A stretch of DNA of 14,033 bases from Acidobacteriota bacterium (GCA_016189965.1 JACPRL010000012.1:1-14033); one strand, 5' to 3'; shown: positions 1 through 7,461, counted from the first letter of the stretch. Translations and numbers: made by a program. Notes: generated from the letters alone by a model not told the origin.

Positions 1-1071
1 CCACTCTCGTTGTCGTCCGGGAAGATCGGCTTCGCCGATTACCTGAGCTACTTGGTGCCGGGCATCGGAACGGCCGGGCCGGGCCGGGGCGACCGCTCGC
101 TGGCGCACCGGCTGGTGGCCGCCGGGCTGGCGGCCTTTCTGGTTTTCCTCCTCTACCGCCGCATCACCACCATCGGGCGCATCTCGCTCGTGCTGTGGGT
201 GCTGGTGGTGGGAACGATTCTCTGGATCATCGGCGGCGGCCTGCTGAACTTCAATCCGGCGCTGGTGCTCGACTTCCCGCCCGACGCCTTTGCCCCGAGC
301 CCTGCGTTCTTCACCGGCCTGGGCGGCGCCATGCTCATCAGCATCTACACCTACCTGGGCTACCAGAACGTTTGCTACCTGGGCGGGGAAATCAAGAACC
401 CCCAGCGCGTCATCCCCCGTGCCATCGTGCTTTCCATCCTCGCCATCGGCGCGCTCTACTTCCTGATGAACCTCGGCATCCTGGCGGTGATTCCCTGGCG
501 GGAGGCGCTCGAGTCCAAGTTCATCGTCTCGACTTTCATCGAGCGCCTCTACGGCCCCGGGGCGGCGCGCTTGGTGACGCTGCTGATTCTGGTCACCGCC
601 TTCTCCTCCGTCTTTTCCCTCACGCTCGGATACTCGCGCGTCCCCTACGCCGCGGCGCTCGATGGCGGCTTCTTCCACCTCTTCGCCCGCCTCCATCCCA
701 CCAAGCAGTTTCCTCACATTTCGCTGCTGGCGGTCGGCGGCGCCGGCATCCTCTTCAGTTTTCTTTTCCGGCTGGCCGACGTCATCAAGGCGCTGATTGC
801 CATCCGCGTCCTGGTGCAGTTCGTGAGCCAGGTGGTGGGGCTGGTGCTGCTGCGGCAGAGCGGCCGCTACCCGTTTCCTTTCCGGATGTGGCTCTACCCG
901 CTGCCGGCGCTGGTGGCGCTGGTGGGCTGGCTGTGGGTGTTTTTCTCTTCGGGGATGTTTTTCATTATGCTAGGAAGTGGCCTGCTGCTGGCGGGCGTCG
1001 GAGTGTATCTCGTGCGCGCACGAGTGCAAGGCGAATTTCCCTTCGCCTCGGACGAGAAGGCGGAACGATGA
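1..1071 (+). CDS. APC-superfamily amino acid permease, 3' part (start lies upstream of the window)
   Basis: The reading frame is open to the first base of the window, so the gene is cut by the edge; the in-frame TTG at 10 is not taken as its start. About 356 residues are visible, with roughly eight or nine hydrophobic helices. The family usually has 12 helices and 430-500 residues, so about the first 100 residues are missing. The segment around codons 115-140 (YLGYQNVCYLGGEIKNPQRV) has the glycine- and glutamate-containing signature of amino acid/polyamine transporters, followed by IPRAI. The likely role is proton- or sodium-coupled uptake or exchange of an amino acid across the inner membrane; the substrate cannot be read. 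The tail is short and charged. The stop TGA overlaps the start of the next gene (ATGA), so the two are probably translationally coupled. Confidence 0.85.
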   Translation, partial: PLSLSSGKIGFADYLSYLVPGIGTAGPGRGDRSLAHRLVAAGLAAFLVFLLYRRITTIGRISLVLWVLVVGTILWIIGGGLLNFNPALVLDFPPDAFAPSPAFFTGLGGAMLISIYTYLGYQNVCYLGGEIKNPQRVIPRAIVLSILAIGALYFLMNLGILAVIPWREALESKFIVSTFIERLYGPGAARLVTLLILVTAFSSVFSLTLGYSRVPYAAALDGGFFHLFARLHPTKQFPHISLLAVGGAGILFSFLFRLADVIKALIAIRVLVQFVSQVVGLVLLRQSGRYPFPFRMWLYPLPALVALVGWLWVFFSSGMFFIMLGSGLLLAGVGVYLVRARVQGEFPFASDEKAER

Positions 1072-3722
1072 GGCGCTGCATCGTCTGGCTGCTCACCTGC
1101 CTGCTGGTTCTCGCCGGCAGTAGCGCCCTCTGCGCCGCCGACGCGCCCGCCGCGGGGCCGCTCGAGCGGCTGGCGCGGCTCGGGCCCATCGTCTACGTCA
1201 CCGCTCATCCGGACGACGAGAGCGGCCCGGTGCTCACCTACCTGGCGCGCGGGCTGGGCGCCCGCGTCGTCCTCCTCTGCCTCACCCGCGGCGAAGGCGG
1301 GCAGAACCAGATCGGGCCGGAGCTCGACGAAGAGCTGGCCGCGGTGCGCGTGCAGGAACTCGAGCGCGCCGCCGCCGGCTACGGCGCCGAAGTGCGCTTC
1401 CTGGGTGCGGTGGACTTCGGCTACTCGAAGTCTGTCGAAGAAACCCTGGCGCGTTGGGGCGAAGAAAAAATCCTGGGCGAGCTGGTGCGGCAAGTGCGCG
1501 AGCTGCACCCCCTGGTTGTCATTTCGCGCTGGAGCCCGGCGGCCGCGCCGGCCAGCGCTCACCACCACGCCGCCGGCTTGCTGGCGCGGCGCGCCTTCGA
1601 GCAGGCCGGCGACCCGAGTGCTTTTGCCGAGCAGCTTCGCCACGGCTACCAGCCCTGGCAGCCGCGCTACTTCGTCGTCCACACCTCGGCCACCGACCCG
1701 GTGCGCACCATCGAGGTACCGGTGGACGACGCCTCGCCCGTCGCCGGAAAGACCTACGCCGACCTGGGCTGGCAGGCCTTCCGCGCGCACCGCAGCCAGG
1801 GACTCGACCGCATCGAGCGGCCCCGCTGGCGCCCCTACTTCCTCCACGTGGAAGCCGTGCGGCCGGAGGACGTAACCCACCGCCCCACGCGCGCCGCCGA
1901 CCTGGCTCCCAGCCTGACGGCTCTGCCGGGCCTCTTCCCCTCGGTGAAATTCCCCGCGCGCGCCGCCGCTCAACTCGAAGACGCGGTCGTGCTCACCCAG
2001 CGCGCCGCCCGCCTCCTCGAAGAGCAGAAGCCGGCCGAGGCGGCGCTCCACCTGGTGCAGTGCGCCGGGCTGGTGGCGGCTCTCTTGCGGGAGATTCCCG
2101 CTGATGAAGCCGACCGCGAAGCCAGCGGCTTGCGCACGCTGCTGGCTGAGCGGCAGAACGAGTTCCTCCAGGCGGCCGCCCGCCTGGCGCGGGTCGAATT
2201 CGACGCCCTCACCGATCGCGCCACGCTCACGCCCATCGAGCAGGTCTGGGTGGGACTGGCGGTGCGCGTAGGCGCGCCGGATGTGTTCCAGCACGCAGGC
2301 TTCGAATTGGGGAGCCTTGAGCTGCGCACGCCACCCGACTGGGGCGTCGAGCCCGCGGCGGCGGAAACGACGCCACTCGCGCGCCGCGCCGAATTCCTCG
2401 TCCGCGTACCTGAAACCGTTGACCCCACCCAAGCCAGCGCCCCGCCGCTCACCGCGCGCGCTACGCTCACGACCGGCTCGCTTGTGCTTCACCTCACCGC
2501 TCCGGTGCGCGGACTCGCCGCCTCTGCCGCCGAGCGCTCGGGCCTGCTCGAGCGGCTCGACCCGCGGCGCTTGTTCCGCCGCACCGAGCCGCCTGCGGGC
2601 GCCGAGCCGGCGCAACTCGAGCCGGTGACGCTGGCGCCGCCGCTGACACTCGCCGTCGAGCCGTCTCTCCGGCTGCTGGCCGCGCGCCCGGCGGAAGCCA
2701 CACACGAGTGGTGCGTGCGGCTGGAAGCGCATCGGCCCAACCTGGGCAAAGTGACGGTTTGGCTCGACGTGCCTTCGGGCTGGTACTCGCCGCTGCCGCA
2801 GGAGGCCGACTTGAGCGCGGCGACGACGGCGCGGCGCTGTTTTGCCGTGACCGCGCCCGCCGGGCTGAAGCCGGGACGCTACACCATCGCCGCAGCGGCC
2901 AAGTGGGGAAGCGAAACCTACCGGCGGGCGCGCCAAGCTGTGCCGGGCAGCCCGGCGCGCTACGCCTATGAGCCAGCGCGGGGGCACGTCGAGGCGCTGG
3001 ACCTCAAAGTCCCGCCCGCCCTCCGCATCGGCTACATCGGCTTCAACGACGACCCGGTGCCGATGCTGCTGGCGCAACTCGGCCTCGGCGTGGACTTGCT
3101 CGACGTGGCCGTGTTGGCGACGGCGCGCCTCGCCGACTATGACACCATCGTCATCGCTACCCGCGCTTATGACTACCGCGCCGACCTGCCCGAGCAGACC
3201 AAGCGCCTGCTCGCCTACGTCGAGGGCGGCGGCACGCTTATCGTCGAGCACCAGGGAGAGGATTGGAACCCGATCAATTTCGCTCCCTACGCGGCCGCCA
3301 AACCCGCCCACCGCCGTCTGCCACGCGCGCTGCTGCCCAGCCATCCTCTGTTCAAGTACCCTAATGAAGTCATCTTGGATAACCTTGATTTCCGTGTCAC
3401 CGACGAAGGCGCGCCCGTGCGCCTGCTCGAGCCCGAGCACCCGCTCTTCCACTTCCCCAACGCCATCGGCGAGCCGGACTGGAACGGCTGGGTGCAGGAG
3501 CGCGGACTCTACTTCTGGGAGAGCTGGTCGGAGGCTTACACGCCGCTGGTCGAGCTAGCCGACCCGGGCGAAGAGCCACAGCGGGGTGCGCTGCTCTACG
3601 CGCGGCACGGCCAGGGGACGTTCATCTACTGCGGGCTGGCGCTCTTCCGCCAAGTGCGCGCCGGGGTGGCGGGCGGGGTGCGGCTCTACGTCAACCTGCT
3701 CAGCCACCGCCGCCTGAAATAA
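1068..3722 (+). CDS. Secreted PIG-L/LmbE-family deacetylase with C-terminal glutamine-amidotransferase-like domain
   Basis: 884 residues from the ATG that overlaps the permease stop; the open frame continues upstream only as a shadow of the permease. Residues 1-24 form a signal peptide (MRRC, hydrophobic core, ALCAA), so the protein is exported; there is no proper lipobox. The PIG-L domain spans about 38-300: AHPDDE at 46-51 carries the zinc-binding His/Asp/Asp, TRGEGGQN is at 73-80, and AHHHAAG at 164-170 is the likely third zinc-ligand site. Family members remove N-acetyl groups from amino sugars or related conjugates. A middle part (about 400-640) looks beta-rich. From about 650, IGYIGFNDDP and later VEGGGTLIVEHQ resemble a class-I GATase-like/ThuA-like fold, with no clear catalytic Cys. 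It is far longer than single-domain LmbE proteins (about 230-280 aa). The substrate is unknown; coupling to a permease suggests uptake of a product (inference). Confidence 0.85.
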   Translation: MRRCIVWLLTCLLVLAGSSALCAADAPAAGPLERLARLGPIVYVTAHPDDESGPVLTYLARGLGARVVLLCLTRGEGGQNQIGPELDEELAAVRVQELERAAAGYGAEVRFLGAVDFGYSKSVEETLARWGEEKILGELVRQVRELHPLVVISRWSPAAAPASAHHHAAGLLARRAFEQAGDPSAFAEQLRHGYQPWQPRYFVVHTSATDPVRTIEVPVDDASPVAGKTYADLGWQAFRAHRSQGLDRIERPRWRPYFLHVEAVRPEDVTHRPTRAADLAPSLTALPGLFPSVKFPARAAAQLEDAVVLTQRAARLLEEQKPAEAALHLVQCAGLVAALLREIPADEADREASGLRTLLAERQNEFLQAAARLARVEFDALTDRATLTPIEQVWVGLAVRVGAPDVFQHAGFELGSLELRTPPDWGVEPAAAETTPLARRAEFLVRVPETVDPTQASAPPLTARATLTTGSLVLHLTAPVRGLAASAAERSGLLERLDPRRLFRRTEPPAGAEPAQLEPVTLAPPLTLAVEPSLRLLAARPAEATHEWCVRLEAHRPNLGKVTVWLDVPSGWYSPLPQEADLSAATTARRCFAVTAPAGLKPGRYTIAAAAKWGSETYRRARQAVPGSPARYAYEPARGHVEALDLKVPPALRIGYIGFNDDPVPMLLAQLGLGVDLLDVAVLATARLADYDTIVIATRAYDYRADLPEQTKRLLAYVEGGGTLIVEHQGEDWNPINFAPYAAAKPAHRRLPRALLPSHPLFKYPNEVILDNLDFRVTDEGAPVRLLEPEHPLFHFPNAIGEPDWNGWVQERGLYFWESWSEAYTPLVELADPGEEPQRGALLYARHGQGTFIYCGLALFRQVRAGVAGGVRLYVNLLSHRRLK

Positions 3723-3729
3723 GTAAAGA

Positions 3730-3757
3730 CGAAAATCGAAAAGCGAAACTCGAAAAG
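3730..3757. repeat. Low-complexity CGAAA repeat after the deacetylase gene
   Basis: Four imperfect units of CGAAA separated by AT, AG or CT lie 8 bases after the stop codon. The same CGAAACTCGAAA core recurs after the M23 gene at 13922-13933, and CTCGAAACTCGGAAAA follows at 13988-14003. It is not a terminator, since it has no stem. The gap 3723-3996 otherwise holds a palindromic repeat and the galT promoter region. Confidence 0.55.
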
Positions 3758-3843
3758 TGGCCCTCCCCGGCGGACACTCGCCGACCAAGCCCCAAGAGAA
3801 GCCCCTGGGCTGAATTGCAGCAGCTTGCGCCGAGCCCGGCTTG

Positions 3844-3880
3844 CCCTGAGCCCGGACGAAGGGTGGCACCCGCCACCGGG
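3844..3880. repeat. REP-like palindromic repeat plus GGTGGC palindrome
   Basis: CCCTGAGC, five bases, then CGAAGGG (3844-3863) is a variant of the dispersed element also found at 5044 and 12922. It runs directly into GGTGGC ACCC GCCACC (3862-3877), a 6-bp stem hairpin followed by GGG. The same order of two modules is seen at 5044-5079, so they behave as one composite repeat. Confidence 0.65.
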
Positions 3881-3942
3881 AATTGAATCTCGACGCTCAG
3901 CCCGGCTGGTTGAACCGAGTGCGTGAGCAACTTGTTCAGCCC

Positions 3943-3948
3943 TATACT
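3943..3948 (+). promoter_or_regulatory. Candidate -10 element for galT
   Basis: TATACT matches the -10 consensus at 5 of 6 bases and would give an untranslated leader of about 40 bases before the galT ATG. No convincing -35 hexamer lies at 16-18 bases, so the call rests on the -10 alone. TATACT also appears before the M23 gene at 13009. Confidence 0.4.
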
Positions 3949-3996
3949 GTCTAGGGGACGTTGCAGCTCGAATGGACGACGAGAACAGGAGGGCCC

Positions 3997-4995
3997 ATGC
4001 CGGAGATACGCCAGAACATCATCACGCGGCAGTGGGTGATCATCGCGAACGAGCGGGCCCAGCGCCCCGATGAGTTTCGCGCCGGTGCGAAGCCGCCGGC
4101 GGCGCTGCCGGCGCACGATCCCGCCTGCCCCTTCTGCCCGGGCAACGAAGCTGAGACGCCGCCGGAAATCCACCGCTTCCCCGCCGCCGGGCAGTGGCAG
4201 GTGCGGGTGGTGCCGAACAAGTATGCGGCGCTGGCAGCCGAGGGCGAGCTGGTGCGGACGACGGCGGGTTTGAAGCGCACCATCACCGGCGTGGGCATCC
4301 ACGAAGTCATCGTGGAGTCGCCGGTGCACAAGGCGACCCTGGCGCGGCTGGGGGACGCGGAGGTCGAGCGCGTGCTCGAAACCTTCCTGCGGCGCTACCA
4401 CCAGGTGCTGGCCGACCCGCGGGTGGAAGCCATCACGCTGTTCAAGAACCACGGCGTGGCCGCCGGCACCTCGCTCGTCCACCCGCACTCGCAGCTCATC
4501 GGCACGCCCATCATCCCGGGCGAAGTGCGCGAGCGGCTGGAGACGGCGCTGCGCTTCTACGACGACAACGGCCACTGCATCTTCTGCCTGACCCTGGCCG
4601 ACGAGCAGCGGGACGCGGCGCGCGTCGTCGACGAGAACGAGCACTTCCTGGCCTTCATCCCCTTCGGCGCCCTCTCGCCCTTCCACCTGTGGATTTTTCC
4701 CAAGCGCCACTGCGCCTCGTTCGGCTGCGTCGAAGGGGGCGAGTTGCCCAGCCTGGCGCGCATCCTGCGCCGGGTGCTGCGCAAGCTCGGCGACGGGCTG
4801 GGCGACCCCGACTACAACTTCGCCATTCGCACCGCGCCCAAGGAGTCGGAGCAGGTGCGCTACTACCACTGGTACGTCAGCGTGGTGCCGCGAGTGTCCA
4901 AGCTGGCGGGGTTCGAGCTGGGCTCGGGGATGTTCATCAATACGGCGCTGCCGGAGGAGTCGGCCGCCTTCCTGCGCGAGATCGAGGTGCCGTAG
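3997..4995 (+). CDS. galT: Galactose-1-phosphate uridylyltransferase (GalT, HIT superfamily)
   Basis: 332 residues from the ATG at 3997, chosen because AGGAGG sits at 3987-3992; an upstream in-frame start at 3961 would add 12 uncharacteristic residues. GalT swaps UDP between glucose-1-phosphate and galactose-1-phosphate in the Leloir pathway, in the cytoplasm, through a uridylyl-histidine intermediate. Visible motifs are CPFCPGNE (C44, C47, zinc site), SPVH with H111, and HPHSQ at 162-166 with H164 as the expected nucleophile and H162 as a metal ligand. A second CIFC pair is at 194-197, and the C-terminal half carries HLWIFPKRH and YYHWYVSVVPR. Length fits the family (about 330-350). No galK or galE lies nearby, so a broader nucleotidyltransferase role (for example on other sugar phosphates) remains possible. 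Confidence 0.82.
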   Translation: MPEIRQNIITRQWVIIANERAQRPDEFRAGAKPPAALPAHDPACPFCPGNEAETPPEIHRFPAAGQWQVRVVPNKYAALAAEGELVRTTAGLKRTITGVGIHEVIVESPVHKATLARLGDAEVERVLETFLRRYHQVLADPRVEAITLFKNHGVAAGTSLVHPHSQLIGTPIIPGEVRERLETALRFYDDNGHCIFCLTLADEQRDAARVVDENEHFLAFIPFGALSPFHLWIFPKRHCASFGCVEGGELPSLARILRRVLRKLGDGLGDPDYNFAIRTAPKESEQVRYYHWYVSVVPRVSKLAGFELGSGMFINTALPEESAAFLREIEVP

Positions 4996-5043
4996 CCGCC
5001 GCCGCATAATCTTCCGCTACCACCCCCCGCCGAGCCTCGCCTG

Positions 5044-5079
5044 CCCTGAGCTTGCCGAAGGGTGGCACCTGCCACGGGG
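5044..5079. repeat. REP-like palindromic repeat plus GTGGCA palindrome
   Basis: The 19-mer at 5044-5062 (CCCTGAGCTTGCCGAAGGG) is the exact reverse complement of 12922-12940. It is followed at 5062-5075 by GTGGCA CC TGCCAC, a perfect dyad, then GGGG. This is the same two-module arrangement as at 3844-3880. A fragment TTCCGCTAC at 5012-5020, just after galT, matches the end of the hairpin unit described at 5167-5233. Confidence 0.75.
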
Positions 5080-5092
5080 AGTTCATTCCCGT

Positions 5093-5149
5093 GTTCAACC
5101 CACGGGCTCCCGCCCGTGGGTCCCAGCGGCAGGAGCCGCTGGGCTGAAC
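5093..5149. repeat. Double palindrome enclosed by an outer stem (three-way-junction-like)
   Basis: Outer arms GTTCA (5093-5097) and TGAAC (5145-5149) enclose two adjacent perfect hairpins: ACCCACGGGC with loop TCCC and GCCCGTGGGT (5098-5121, 10-bp stem), and CCCAGCGGC with loop AGGA and GCCGCTGGG (5122-5143, 9-bp stem). No U-tract follows, so it is not a plain intrinsic terminator. It lies in the gap between convergent galT and ackA. Confidence 0.8.
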
Positions 5150-5166
5150 GTGGTCAGAGGTGGGAC

Positions 5167-5233
5167 GGTGGAACCCTGAAGGGTTCCGCTACATGGCCCC
5201 TGCCGCCGTAGCGGAAGGCTTCAGCCTTCCACC
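5167..5233. repeat. Head-to-head pair of 26-bp hairpin units (BIME-like)
   Basis: Unit A (5167-5192, +) and unit B (5208-5233, -) share the layout GGTGGAA, three stem bases, loop TGAA, three stem bases, TTCCGCTAC. A has CCC/GGG and B has GGC/GCC at the inner stem, so all four differences preserve pairing. Because the units face each other, TTCCGCTAC (5184-5192) and GTAGCGGAA (5208-5216) also form a longer outer inverted repeat around a 15-bp centre. Unit B ends 23 bases past the ackA stop. Confidence 0.85.
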
Positions 5234-5256
5234 GCCCACCAGGCACAATTCACAAG

Positions 5257-6480
5257 TTACGGGTTCTCGATGCCTTCGATGGTGCGGAAGGCGTCGCGGG
5301 CGATGAGCAGCTCTTCGTTGGTGGGGATGACGAAGATTTCGACGCGGCTGGAGGAAGTTGAAATCGCGGCCTCGACCCCGACCGCCTGGTTGTTCTTCGC
5401 CGTGTCGAGTACGTAGCCGAGCTGGTCAAGGTTCTCGCAGCTGAGTTCCCGGATGCGCGGGGCGTTTTCGCCGATGCCGCCGGTGAAAACTAGGCCGTGG
5501 ACTTCGCCGAGCACAGCCGTGTAGGCGCCGATGTACTTGCGCAGGCGGTAGCAGAAGACCTCGATGGCCAGCCGCGCGCGCTCGTGGCCTTTGCGGGCAC
5601 TCTCCAGCAGGGCGCGCATATCGTTGGTCTCGCCGGAGATGCCGTAGAGGCCGCTGTGGCGGTTCAGCAGCGTGGAGACCTCCTGCGCGGTCATTTCGAG
5701 CTTGGCCATCAGGTGGAGCACGATGGCGGGGTCGAGGTCGCCGGGCCGCGTGCCCATCACCAGGCCTTCGAGCGGGGTGAAGCCCATCGAAGTGTCCACC
5801 GAGCGCCCGTGCTGGATGGCGGCGAGGGAGCAGCCGTTGCCCAAGTGGCAGGTGATGAGGTTGGTCTCTTCTGTGGAGCGGTCGGAGAGCTGGCGAAAGC
5901 GGTAGGCAACGTAGCGGTGCGAGGTGCCGTGGAAGCCGTAGCGGCGGATGCGGTGGCGGCGGAAGTGGTCGTAGGGCAGGGCGTAGAGGTAGGCGCGGCC
6001 GGGCATGGTCTGGTGGAAGGCGGTGTCGAAGACGGCCACCTGGGGCCGGTCGGGGAAGAGTTCGGCGCAGACGTAGTAGCCCTTGAGGTTATGCGGGTTG
6101 TGGAGCGGGGCGAGCTCGACCGCATCTTCGATTTTGCGCAGCACCTCGGCGGTGATGAGCTGCGAGGTGCGGAAGTCGCCGCCGTGGACGACGCGGTGGC
6201 CGAGGGCGTCGATGTCCTCGGGGCGGCTGACGGCGCCGGTGTGCTGGAGTAAGGCGATGACTTTGGCGATGGCGGCACGGTGGTCGGGGAGCTCGAGCCC
6301 GACGTCGCGCGTGGCCCGCTCGCCCGCCTGGCAGTAGACCAGGGCTTCGCTGGTGCCGATGCGCTCCACCTGGCCGCGCGCCAGCAGACGATCTTCGTTG
6401 CGGTCAATCCGCTCCAGGTCGGTCTCCACCAGCTGGAACTTGACCGACGAGCTGCCGCAGTTGAGAACCAGAATTTTCAT
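5257..6480 (-). CDS. ackA: Acetate kinase
   Basis: 407 residues from the ATG at 6480; the frame stays open upstream, but MKILVLNCGSSS is the canonical family N-terminus. The cytoplasmic enzyme interconverts acetate + ATP and acetyl phosphate + ADP, making ATP in overflow or fermentative metabolism. Seen: N7 and the GSSS phosphate loop, HRVVHGG with R96, FDTAFHQTMP with D152, YGFHGTSH with H184, HLGNG at 212-216, GTRPGDLDP with R245, FTGGIGEN near the C-terminus, and NEE close to the end. These match the catalytic Asn, Arg, Asp, His, Arg and Glu of characterised acetate kinases with a small offset, so it should be active. No phosphotransacetylase (pta) gene is adjacent. The start lacks a clear Shine-Dalgarno; a perfect hairpin sits 5 bases upstream instead. 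Confidence 0.95.
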   Translation of the reverse strand: MKILVLNCGSSSVKFQLVETDLERIDRNEDRLLARGQVERIGTSEALVYCQAGERATRDVGLELPDHRAAIAKVIALLQHTGAVSRPEDIDALGHRVVHGGDFRTSQLITAEVLRKIEDAVELAPLHNPHNLKGYYVCAELFPDRPQVAVFDTAFHQTMPGRAYLYALPYDHFRRHRIRRYGFHGTSHRYVAYRFRQLSDRSTEETNLITCHLGNGCSLAAIQHGRSVDTSMGFTPLEGLVMGTRPGDLDPAIVLHLMAKLEMTAQEVSTLLNRHSGLYGISGETNDMRALLESARKGHERARLAIEVFCYRLRKYIGAYTAVLGEVHGLVFTGGIGENAPRIRELSCENLDQLGYVLDTAKNNQAVGVEAAISTSSSRVEIFVIPTNEELLIARDAFRTIEGIENP

Positions 6481-6485
6481 CGTGG

Positions 6486-6506
6486 AACCGGGAGCGATTC
6501 CCGGTT
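6486..6506 (-). promoter_or_regulatory. Perfect hairpin in the ackA leader
   Basis: AACCGGGA, five bases, TCCCGGTT: an 8-bp perfect stem starting 5 bases from the ackA start codon, where the ribosome-binding site should be. In the ackA mRNA it would sit in the 5' leader and could limit initiation or act as a protein/RNA contact. On the plus strand, the right arm overlaps the -35 proposed for the divergent gene. Confidence 0.6.
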
Positions 6507-6534
6507 GCAGTCTGCCGAGGCGGCGGCTATTGTA
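6505..6534. promoter_or_regulatory. Candidate divergent promoters with overlapping -10 elements
   Basis: Plus strand: TTGCAG (6505-6510), 17-base spacer, TATTGT (6528-6533), serving the NTF2-like gene. Minus strand: TACAAT (complement of 6529-6534) is a 5/6 match to a -10 placed for ackA, with a poor -35. The two -10 boxes overlap by five bases, so one melted region could serve both directions. This is the only intergenic space (100 bp) between the two genes. Confidence 0.5.
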
Positions 6535-6580
6535 GTGCGGAGAGGAGCAAAAAGATAGCGGGCTCGCGGGGAGGTGCAGG

Positions 6581-7072
6581 GTGAGAGCTTTAGTGGCGGC
6601 TGTGGCGGTGCTGGCGCTGGCGGCGACGCTGGGCGCCGGGCCGACGGAGGAAGAAAGAATCGAAACGGTCATCGAGGCGGTCATCGAAGCCTACCAGGCC
6701 GGCGATGCGGAGACGCTTGCCCGCCACTACGCCCCCGAGGTGACGATGATCCCGGCCGACTACGGCCCGCCGGTGGTGGGCTGGACGAACGTGGCGCAAC
6801 GCTACCAGCAAGCCTACGCCCAACTGGGTAAGATGGAACTGTTGCGGGAGAACACGCGCATCCTCCGGCGGGGCAAGCTGGCCTGGGCGACCTACCAGTG
6901 GCGCGCGGTCACCATGGTAGGAAAGGAATTGAGGGAGGCGCAGGGCCACACGACGCTGATCCTGGAGAAGCGCGGGGGCCACTGGGTCATCCTGCACAAC
7001 CACACATCGCTGGCCGCGATGCCGCCGGAGCCGAAAGCGGCTCCACCGCCGACGGCCGCCCCTCCGCGCTGA
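6581..7072 (+). CDS. Secreted NTF2/SnoaL-like (DUF4440-type) protein
   Basis: 163 residues from a GTG preceded by GGGGAGGTG about 6 bases away. Residues 1-20 are a signal peptide (MRALVAAV..., ending LGAG). The body matches the cone-shaped NTF2-like fold in pattern: a first helix (EERIETVIEAVIEAYQAGDAETLARHYAPEV), the W-containing turn VGWTNVAQRYQQ, and beta strands ending HTTLILEKRGGHWVILHNHTS, the typical 'LxxxxGxWxIxHxHxS' ending of DUF4440 proteins. Such domains bind small ligands or act as isomerase/hydrolase-like modules; no catalytic set can be assigned. The C-terminus is a proline/alanine tail (about 145-163). It is divergently transcribed from ackA. Confidence 0.75.
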   Translation: MRALVAAVAVLALAATLGAGPTEEERIETVIEAVIEAYQAGDAETLARHYAPEVTMIPADYGPPVVGWTNVAQRYQQAYAQLGKMELLRENTRILRRGKLAWATYQWRAVTMVGKELREAQGHTTLILEKRGGHWVILHNHTSLAAMPPEPKAAPPPTAAPPR

Positions 7073-7081
7073 GCGGCGCGG

Positions 7082-7357
7082 CTACTTCAACTGTTGGTAG
7101 ACCCAGAGGCCGAAGGTGGCCACGCCCACCACCACCGAGAGGATAAAGGCGACCAGGAGGTAGCGGCCGAGCTTCTCGAGCTTCGCGGCCAGCACTTTCT
7201 GCTCTGCGCGCAGGCGCTCTTCGCCCGGGTCGATGAACAGCACTTCCTCTTCGCGCAGCCCGACGACGGCGCGATAGATGGCCAGCGCGATGCAGACGGC
7301 GGTGATGACCAGCCAGGCGATCAACATCCCGAACAGCAAGGAGATGCTCAGCAGCAT
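7082..7357 (-). CDS. Small two-helix membrane protein of unknown function
   Basis: 91 residues; the ATG has a strong GAGGAGGG ribosome-binding site about 7 bases upstream. Hydrophobic helices lie at about 3-30 and 65-87, separated by a charged linker (LREEEVLFIDPGEERLRAEQKVLAAKLEKL, split here as residues about 34-63) rich in Glu/Lys/Arg that could form a short coiled coil on the cytoplasmic side. I do not recognise the family. It converges on the NTF2-like gene with only 9 bases between the stops. A minus-strand -10 match TAGAAT (complement of 7425-7430) would leave a leader of about 60 bases. Confidence 0.7.
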   Translation of the reverse strand: MLLSISLLFGMLIAWLVITAVCIALAIYRAVVGLREEEVLFIDPGEERLRAEQKVLAAKLEKLGRYLLVAFILSVVVGVATFGLWVYQQLK

Positions 7358-7461
7358 AAGCCGACCCTCCTCGGGTTGAGACTCGTGCGGCTCCTGCGCC
7401 GAACCCAGCCGACTTAGCGGGGCGATTCTAACACCATCGCCAAGCCGAAACGAACGGAAAA

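Noticed and set aside
195..1067. Upstream extension of the deacetylase frame
   Set aside because: It overlaps the permease in another frame, is Arg/Pro/His-rich, and a signal peptide begins at the ATG at 1068.
894..3452. 852-residue minus-strand open frame
   Set aside because: It is the shadow of the deacetylase gene; the product is Arg/Gly/His-rich with no domain, as expected from the antisense of GC-rich coding DNA.
3700..5007. 435-residue minus-strand open frame over galT
   Set aside because: galT has every catalytic motif and a strong ribosome-binding site; the antisense product is low-complexity.
5093..5233. CRISPR-like array
   Set aside because: The repeats are self-complementary hairpins of different sequence and orientation with no regular spacers, and no cas gene is present.
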